A DNA stretch of 64,000 nucleotides from JBMYTN01 sp049604415. GTDB taxonomy: Bacteria > Pseudomonadota > Alphaproteobacteria > Rhodospirillales > Rhodospirillaceae. Within the stretch, counting starts at the first letter, position 1. Each line of letters begins with the position of its first letter. Under the pieces are notes generated by a model. That model ran no database searches, was not told where the DNA came from, and was given only the letters and a program-made list of their open reading frames with translations. Below, in pieces: positions 58,886 to 64,000 of the stretch. Both the position numbers and the translations under genes were made by a program. The stretch covers positions 27,727 to 91,726 of the forward strand of contig JBMYTN010000014.1 in assembly GCA_049604415.1 (NCBI GenBank), read 5' to 3'.

Positions 58886-59773
58886 TCACGCCGCTGCGGC
58901 GTTGGCCTGGGTGTTCAGTTTCAACATGCCGTCCATGCCATAGGCGGTAAACAGTTGTTCCGTCACCTTTTCCGCCTGGGCGTTATAAGGGGTGATTGGA
59001 TCGGCCATGCCGCTGCGGTCAACCTCGGTGCGGAAGGGCCGTTGCCCCGGCGGCGTGTTGATCACCTGCAGCACCGCATCCGCAACGATTTGCGGCGTTT
59101 GCTCCGGGATGCCTGCCAGGGACTGTCCCATGCCTTCTAGCATGGCCTGGGGAGCCTGGGCCATCTCGCCATAGCCCGCATTGCGGTCCGTGGCGGTCGG
59201 GTGCAGCAGATTGCCAAAGAAGGCAGTCGGGAACCCGCCCGGTTCTATGACGGCGACATCGACACCAAATTGGCTGAGTTCGACGCGGTAGTTTTCCGAT
59301 AGTGCCTCCAAGGCCCATTTGGTGGCGTTATAGGGGCCGAGGAAGGGAATGGTCACCCGTCCCAGAAGGCTGGAAACATTCAAGATCAGCCCAGAGCCGC
59401 GCGCCCGCATCGCAGGCAGCACCGCGCGGGTCATGCGCTGTACCCCGAAAACATTGACGTCGAACACTTTTTGCAAGTCAGCGGCGGAAAAGTTTTCCTG
59501 CAAGCCGACAACGCCAACCCCGGCATTGTTGACCAGGACATCGATTTCACCCAAAGCGCCCCTGGCCAAAGCAACTCCATTGTCCACGGAGGCATCATCG
59601 GTCACATCCAGATCGATCACGACCACGCCTTTGGCGCGCAGTTTGGCGGCGGCCTCGGCATTGCGACCCTCCGGATCGCGGACTGTCCCGGCAACCCGAT
59701 GTCCGGCGGCGACCAGATCACCGACAATCAACGCGCCAAAACCGCTGCTCGCACCTGTAACAAGGATATTCAT
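58886..59773 (-). CDS. Short-chain dehydrogenase/reductase (SDR)
   Basis: The 295-residue product has TGASSGFGALIVGDLVAAGHRVAGTVRD at the N-terminus, NNAGVGVVG, Ser in NVSSLLG and the catalytic YNATKWALEAL. A longer C-terminal region (about 200-295) including GGFPTAFFGNL makes it an extended type. RVAGTVRDPE with Arg after the Gly-rich loop suggests NADPH. It begins 99 bases from the divergent LysR gene, across a palindrome TTGAACC-AAT-GGTTCAA. The substrate is unknown. Confidence 0.85.
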   Translation of the reverse strand: MNILVTGASSGFGALIVGDLVAAGHRVAGTVRDPEGRNAEAAAKLRAKGVVVIDLDVTDDASVDNGVALARGALGEIDVLVNNAGVGVVGLQENFSAADLQKVFDVNVFGVQRMTRAVLPAMRARGSGLILNVSSLLGRVTIPFLGPYNATKWALEALSENYRVELSQFGVDVAVIEPGGFPTAFFGNLLHPTATDRNAGYGEMAQAPQAMLEGMGQSLAGIPEQTPQIVADAVLQVINTPPGQRPFRTEVDRSGMADPITPYNAQAEKVTEQLFTAYGMDGMLKLNTQANAAAA

Positions 59774-59864
59774 CTGCGTTTCTCCTGTTTTGCGCCCATA
59801 TCTGCTGAGCGCCTGTGATGAGGAGAAGGTAAGGGCTGCAAATTTTCACAACAGCAGGATCTTT

Positions 59865-59881
59865 TTGAACCAATGGTTCAA
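59865..59881. promoter_or_regulatory. Inverted repeat over the LysR start codon, possible autoregulatory operator
   Basis: TTGAACC-AAT-GGTTCAA is a perfect 7-3-7 palindrome, and the ATG of the LysR gene (59873) lies within it. A LysR-type activator binding here would repress its own translation or transcription and influence the divergent SDR pair. Confidence 0.55.
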
Positions 59882-60838
59882 GATATTAGAACTTTGGGGC
59901 TGCCGGTGCTGGTCAGCTTTCACACCGTGGCCCGGCTTGGCGGTATTACTGCGGCGGCCAGCCATTTGGGCATGGCCAAGTCCGGGGTCAGCCGCAATCT
60001 GTCTCTGCTGGAAGAGCATCTCGGCGTCCGGCTGCTCGAGCGTGGGGCTCGGCCGGTCAAACTGACGCCGATTGGCGAGACCCTGGCCCAACGGATCGGC
60101 TCGATTTTGGCTGAGATCGATCTGCTCGAAGAAATTGTTCGCGAGGAAAGCAGTGGGATTTCCGGACCGGTTACCCTGGCGACGACGCCGGAATTTGCTG
60201 GGGTGCTGGCGTCGGTCCTGTTTCCCGAAGCCCGGAAACGCCACCCCAATCTGACCTTTGTCATGCGTCCCAATTATGATTTTGAAGACATGCAGGATCC
60301 GGGAACGGATCTGGCCTTTCGCATTGGCTCTGTGGTCGATGACCGTTTGGTCGCCCGTCAATTGGGCGACATGGAGCTGTGCCTGGTCGGCACGCCTGCG
60401 CTGGTAAAACGCCACCTGCTCACAGGCCCGGAGGATCTCCAGAACGCACCCTGCCTGGCCTTCCAAGGGGTGCAACCCACCACGGTTTGGACATTCCTTA
60501 AGGCTGGCGAAACCAAGCAGGTCGAGATCCAAGGCCAAATCGCGGTGCGCAGCTTTTCCGTGTTGTATGACTTGGCCCTGGCTGGCCATGGCTTTGCCTT
60601 TCTGCCCAAATTCATGCTGAGGGAGGTGTTGGAAAGCGGTCAGCTGATCCACTGCCTGCCGGATTACCGCTCACGGCGCTATAAGGTTTTTCTCACGTTC
60701 CGCCCAGGGGCCAGACGGATTGCCCGGCTCAATGCGGCCTTGGACTTGGCTGAGGAGCTGCTGCCGCCCTGGCTTTCAGATCAGTTGGGTGCTGATCCGG
60801 AGGGTTCGTCGGAGCCACCTGATGGGCCGGTGCGATAG
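59873..60838 (+). CDS. LysR family transcriptional regulator
   Basis: The 321-residue product has the winged helix-turn-helix (LGLPVLVSFHTVARLGGITAAASHLGMAKSGVSRNLSLLEEHLGVRLLERGARPVKLTPIG) and a type 2 periplasmic-binding effector domain (LTFVMRPNYDFEDMQDPGTDLAFRIG; LVGTPALVKRHLL). The last 20 residues are Pro/Gly/Ser-rich. It reads divergently from two SDR genes, so it likely regulates them. The start codon is covered by a 17-base palindrome. Confidence 0.88.
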   Translation: MVQDIRTLGLPVLVSFHTVARLGGITAAASHLGMAKSGVSRNLSLLEEHLGVRLLERGARPVKLTPIGETLAQRIGSILAEIDLLEEIVREESSGISGPVTLATTPEFAGVLASVLFPEARKRHPNLTFVMRPNYDFEDMQDPGTDLAFRIGSVVDDRLVARQLGDMELCLVGTPALVKRHLLTGPEDLQNAPCLAFQGVQPTTVWTFLKAGETKQVEIQGQIAVRSFSVLYDLALAGHGFAFLPKFMLREVLESGQLIHCLPDYRSRRYKVFLTFRPGARRIARLNAALDLAEELLPPWLSDQLGADPEGSSEPPDGPVR

Positions 60839-61105
60839 CGATAGACCAAGACGCTGTTGTTATGGGCCGCTTCGGCTTTGATGTCCCGTTGCCCGCCGAG
60901 CTTTTGAGAAAGGTGCTTTGAGCTGAGATAGAGGGTCATTTGCGCGTCACAAGATGCAAATGCATAGCGTTGCGATCCAGAGCTCGGCCTTTTTGAGCCT
61001 TTTGATTAAGAAAATATGACAGTCGCTAGTTTTTTGGTATCGTGATCTACCGACGGTTTCCGCGCTATCAACAAACTTATATTGAGTCTATAGGGGGAAG
61101 ATGCC
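60839..61105. other. Intergenic region before the chemoreceptor gene
   Basis: About 270 bases. A minus-strand frame at 60781-60939 would encode TLYLSSKHLSQKLGGQRDIK and 30 more residues; it looks protein-like but overlaps the LysR 3' end by 58 bases, has a stop close upstream and no ribosome-binding site. It may be a remnant. The rest is AT-rich and likely carries the chemoreceptor promoter. Confidence 0.3.
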
Positions 61106-63076
61106 ATGGCTGGTTTCAACGGCATGGGCTTGTCGCGTCAAATAAATTTGATCACTGGCCTGTGTATTGCCGGTTTTCTTCTGGTTGGAACTATTTATTA
61201 CATTGGTGCGGAGCAGTTAAAGGACGCTCAGGAACGGTCTGATCAAGCAACAGAGGCATTGAGGGTCTCTAAGGATATCCAAATTTCTTTTTTGCAGCTC
61301 CGGCGTCGAGAGAAGGATTTCTTACTCCGCCTTGACGAAGAGTATATTGCCAAACATGCGGCGGATGTTACCAACACAAAAGCGCATTTGAGGGACCTGT
61401 CTGACATTTATCGGGATGAGGTTATTGCGCGATCCATTGCGGATATTGGCAACAAGCTTGATGCCTATGAGACGCTTTTCAAAGAAGTGGCCGCCGGTTG
61501 GATCGAAGCGGGCCTCAATGAAGAACAGGGTCTGCAAGGTCGCCTACGCAGCTCTGTTCACAGCATTGAGGAGAGTCTTAAAGCCTACGAAGATGCCGAC
61601 TTAACGGTTAAAATGTTGATGATGCGTCGTCATGAGAAAGATTTCATCATGCGACTACAGGATAAATACATAGGGCGTATTGCCAGTCGCCAATCAGAAT
61701 TTATTGAACTCTTACCGGCATCAAAAGTACCGGCTGGTGAAAGAGATACGATCACGGGATTATTGCAGGCCTATGTCGATGATTTCAACAGCATGGCGGA
61801 AGTCCGCTTGACCCTACAGGATAAAACGAAGGGCCTGAGTGCCCTGTATGCTGAAGCGGAAGGGCCGATGAAGGATACCCTTTCAGAAGTGCTTGCCCGC
61901 TATGATCAGGCTGTTTCAGATATAAAAAGGAATAGCCAGAAAACCGAAATATTGATCCTAATCACGCTTCTAGTCGTCAGCATTATTGTCGCAGGCCTTT
62001 GCATTGTAATCGGTCGCGCCATATCGCGGCCGATTGTCAGCATGACCGCTGCAATGAAAGACCTAGCCACCGGCAATACGGAGATTGAGATCCCGGGCAG
62101 TGGGCAGGCCAATGAAATAGGCGACATGGCCAATGCCGTTGAGATTTTCAAAAACAACAAGATCGAGGCGGATAGGCTGGCTGAGCAACAGCGTCAGGAT
62201 GAGCTTGCCAAAGCTCAAGAGCATGAGCGGGTGAGCAAGTTGTTCCGTGGATTTGAAACGACCGTGGTGGCTGTGTTGGACACGCTCCGGGATGCTGATC
62301 AGTCCATGCGCAAAGTCCATGGCGAAGTTCAGTCAAGCGCGGATGCGACCAAAGCGGAGTCAGAGACCGTTGCCGCCGCCGCATCAGAGGCCAGCCGAAA
62401 TGTGGAAACCGTTGCCGCTGCGACGGAAGAATTGACGTCCTCCATTTCAGAAATTGGCCGACAGGTTGCGGAGGCAGCGGCCGTTTCCAGTGATGCCGTT
62501 GTGACAGCAAATGAAACAACGGAAGAGATAAAAGTCCTTGAAGCGAATGTGCTCAAGATCAGCGATATCGTTAATTTGATCAATGATATCGCCGAACAGA
62601 CCAATCTGTTGGCATTGAATGCAACGATTGAAGCTGCCCGTGCCGGGGATGCTGGCAAAGGCTTTGCCGTGGTTGCCTCGGAGGTCAAAAACCTGGCCAA
62701 TCAGACCGCTAAGGCGACCTCGGAAATCGGCTCACAGATTGGCGAAGTTCAAAAATCGACCAGTGGCGCGGTGGTCACAATTGAAAAAATCGTTCTGGTC
62801 ATTCAGCAGATCAGCGAGATTTCCGCCTCAATTGCCACGGCTGTCGAGGAACAGGGCATGGCAACCCAGGAAATTGCCCGAAACGTGGAGGAGGCTGCGA
62901 CCGGCACCAATTCCGTGTCCGCATCAATCAATGACATCGTCAATGCGGCAGAGCAATCCCTACACGCCGCTCATGACATGTCTGAAACCTCAACCCGTTT
63001 GTCGCGGGAGACAGATGATCTCCAGGGTCAGGTCTCCACGTTCCTGAGTGGTGTCAAAAACAATGAATATGCATAG
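61106..63076 (+). CDS. Methyl-accepting chemotaxis protein with HBM sensor domain
   Basis: The 656-residue receptor has TM1 (INLITGLCIAGFLLVGTIYYIG). A helical bimodular (HBM) periplasmic domain follows (two copies of the FLQLRRREKDFLLRLDEEYI / MLMMRRHEKDFIMRLQDKYIG motif). TM2 is ILILITLLVVSIIVAGLCIVIG, then HAMP (ISRPIVSMTAAMKDLATGNTEIEIPGSGQANEIGDMANAV). The cytoplasmic signalling hairpin has the tip VNLINDIAEQTNLLALNATIEAARAGDAGKGFAVVASEVKNLA. There is no C-terminal CheR pentapeptide. HBM domains bind small organic acids. GGGGGAAG before ATG 61106 is a good ribosome-binding site. Confidence 0.92.
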   Translation: MAGFNGMGLSRQINLITGLCIAGFLLVGTIYYIGAEQLKDAQERSDQATEALRVSKDIQISFLQLRRREKDFLLRLDEEYIAKHAADVTNTKAHLRDLSDIYRDEVIARSIADIGNKLDAYETLFKEVAAGWIEAGLNEEQGLQGRLRSSVHSIEESLKAYEDADLTVKMLMMRRHEKDFIMRLQDKYIGRIASRQSEFIELLPASKVPAGERDTITGLLQAYVDDFNSMAEVRLTLQDKTKGLSALYAEAEGPMKDTLSEVLARYDQAVSDIKRNSQKTEILILITLLVVSIIVAGLCIVIGRAISRPIVSMTAAMKDLATGNTEIEIPGSGQANEIGDMANAVEIFKNNKIEADRLAEQQRQDELAKAQEHERVSKLFRGFETTVVAVLDTLRDADQSMRKVHGEVQSSADATKAESETVAAAASEASRNVETVAAATEELTSSISEIGRQVAEAAAVSSDAVVTANETTEEIKVLEANVLKISDIVNLINDIAEQTNLLALNATIEAARAGDAGKGFAVVASEVKNLANQTAKATSEIGSQIGEVQKSTSGAVVTIEKIVLVIQQISEISASIATAVEEQGMATQEIARNVEEAATGTNSVSASINDIVNAAEQSLHAAHDMSETSTRLSRETDDLQGQVSTFLSGVKNNEYA

Positions 63077-63088
63077 GAGAAGAGCGCT

Positions 63089-63727
63089 TCAGCGTTCCTG
63101 AAGGGCCAGGCGCACACCGAGCAGGATGAACAGCGAGCCCAGCGTCCGGTCCATCCATTTGGTGATGGCGGCGTTCTTTTTGGTCGCGCTGGCGATCTTA
63201 TTGGCGGCGAAGATCAGGGGCGGCTCGACCAAAACCGCAATGCCGATGATCAATACGCCATGCAGCAGCAGTTGAGCCCAGGTCGGTCCCGCTCCTGGAA
63301 CCACAAATTGCGGCAAAAAGGCTAAGAAGAAAATCGCCACTTTTGGGTTGAGGACACAGACCAAGACCCCTTGGCCCAGAATGGTGGCGAATCTGGGCGC
63401 GGAGGTGGTCGGCTGATCGGGCACCAGCCCGCCGCCCGACGAGCGAAAGGCTTGAATTCCCAGCCAAATCAGATAGGCCGCGCCAACCCATTTGACGATG
63501 GTGAAAGCGGTCGCGGAGGTCATCAGAATGGCGGACAAGCCCACCGCCGCCATCACCACATGAACGGAGGCCCCAATCCAAACCCCAAACATCGCCGCCA
63601 CGCCGGATCGGGTGCCGCCCTTTAAGGTGTTGCCAATGATGTAAGCGATGTCGGGTCCGGGGGAGAGGCAGAGCAAAAAGGCAGCGCTGAAAAAGGTTGT
63701 CCAATGCAACAGGCTATAGTCAAACAT
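63089..63727 (-). CDS. LysE family amino-acid exporter
   Basis: This 212-residue inner-membrane protein has five or six hydrophobic segments and the family signature LLCLSPGPDIAYIIGNTLKGGTRSGVAAMFGVWIGASVHV at the N-terminus, then VKWVGAAYLIWLGIQAFRS and ILGQGVLVCVLNPKVAIFFLAFLPQFV. RhtB/LysE proteins export basic or neutral amino acids and small metabolites. It is 13 bases beyond the chemoreceptor stop on the opposite strand, with a shared convergent 3' end. The substrate is not predictable. Confidence 0.85.
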   Translation of the reverse strand: MFDYSLLHWTTFFSAAFLLCLSPGPDIAYIIGNTLKGGTRSGVAAMFGVWIGASVHVVMAAVGLSAILMTSATAFTIVKWVGAAYLIWLGIQAFRSSGGGLVPDQPTTSAPRFATILGQGVLVCVLNPKVAIFFLAFLPQFVVPGAGPTWAQLLLHGVLIIGIAVLVEPPLIFAANKIASATKKNAAITKWMDRTLGSLFILLGVRLALQER

Positions 63728-63825
63728 GCCGTCTCATCCTCTTCCCAGAAGGTCCCGAGGAAATCGCTCCGCAGGCCTTTTGGCCAAGCCTCGCATCCGG
63801 GACGTCAGCAACAAGGACACGCGCC

Positions 63826-63930
63826 ATGCCCTATGTCAATGTCAAGATCCTGCAAGGGGCGACCCGGGATCAGAAGCGGCATGTGGTTGAAGATATTACC
63901 AAAAGCCTAGAGCTCATTTCGATCAAATAG
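63826..63930 (+). pseudogene. Tautomerase-family gene interrupted by a MITE
   Basis: The frame begins PYVNVKILQGATRDQKRHVV after Met, the N-terminus of 4-oxalocrotonate tautomerase family proteins, where Pro1 after Met removal is the catalytic base. After about 27 normal codons (…VVEDITKSL) the frame runs into the repeat element at the TA of 63908-63909 and ends at a stop inside it, adding ELISIK. AAGGAC lies before the ATG. The rest of the gene would lie past the window end on the far side of the element. Confidence 0.75.
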
Positions 63931-64000
63931 GGTCAATTCTGTTTCTCGATTGGGGTGTACGATCCAGTGGTCAGTCGGTCGCGGAGCGATGCCAAAGCAT
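63908..64000 (+). mobile_element. MITE-like element, copy 2 (left end, runs off the window)
   Basis: From the TA at 63908 the sequence TAGAGCTCATTTCGATC and the following 75 or so bases match copy 1 (55194 onward) closely: identical from GATCAAATAG through GCCAAAGCAT except two substitutions, with four more in the outer 14 bases. The copy has the same orientation as copy 1 and continues beyond base 64000. Confidence 0.85.

Noticed and set aside
1..64000. CRISPR arrays, prophage, magnetosome and integron genes
   Set aside because: No regular short repeats, phage structural genes, mam genes or integrase were seen.

Overview
The window is a gene-dense, GC-rich stretch (about 58-60% GC by eye) of an alphaproteobacterial chromosome, most likely a free-living aquatic member of the Rhodospirillales. 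The evidence is the division-site ATPase MipZ, CtrA-type TTAA-N7-TTAAC boxes, a phasin, a ClpS-ClpA pair, a glnB-glnA operon, Na+-type (PomA/PomB-like) stator genes, a bacteriohemerythrin and an HBM-type chemoreceptor. I see no prophage, integron, CRISPR array or magnetosome genes. The genus is inference.

Layout. 1-11.1 kb: the tail of an Hpt protein, cobalamin enzyme CobC/CobD, a GH114-like and an FAD oxidoreductase pair, a DUF3179 protein, a queuosine-precursor transporter, a molybdopterin oxidoreductase, then a mipZ / VWA-like / membrane-DnaJ block. 11.2-16.6 kb: galU, ugd and a phosphomannomutase/phosphoglucomutase for UDP-glucuronate and mannose-type precursors, then a SPOR-tailed DD-carboxypeptidase. 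16.9-25.5 kb: a lipoprotein, a phasin, clpS-clpA and a large hybrid histidine kinase. 25.5-35.5 kb: an RlmD/TrmA-type methyltransferase, a CaiB-type CoA transferase, a predicted 44-aa membrane protein, pgi, glnA, glnB, a candidate small RNA, an aminotransferase, a GNAT protein and tRNA-His. 35.5-39.6 kb: a minus-strand stator, hemerythrin and coiled-coil block. 39.8-52.5 kb: a PuuA-like ligase, transporters, a CoA-binding/MetY fusion, a creatininase-family amidase, an NtrC-type regulator, an OmpA lipoprotein, a CHAP lipoprotein, an enoyl-CoA hydratase and a thioesterase. 53-54 kb: rplM-rpsI. 54-64 kb: accessory genes (cyclase, cupin, two LysR regulators, two SDRs, a chemoreceptor, a LysE exporter).

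The most notable structure is a non-autonomous repeat of about 272 bp (a MITE) with an imperfect terminal inverted repeat of about 30 bp and a TA duplication. One copy (55194-55469) splits an adenylate/guanylate cyclase gene. Deleting the element and one TA restores a continuous reading frame. A second copy begins at 63908, interrupts a tautomerase gene and runs off the window. Other leads are two CtrA-box sites, a candidate intergenic sRNA with its own promoter and terminator next to glnB, a fused CoA-binding/MetY protein, a 20-bp perfect palindrome, and a LysR-gene palindrome lying over a start codon.

Many long open frames antisense to the genes listed here are codon-bias shadows and were left out.
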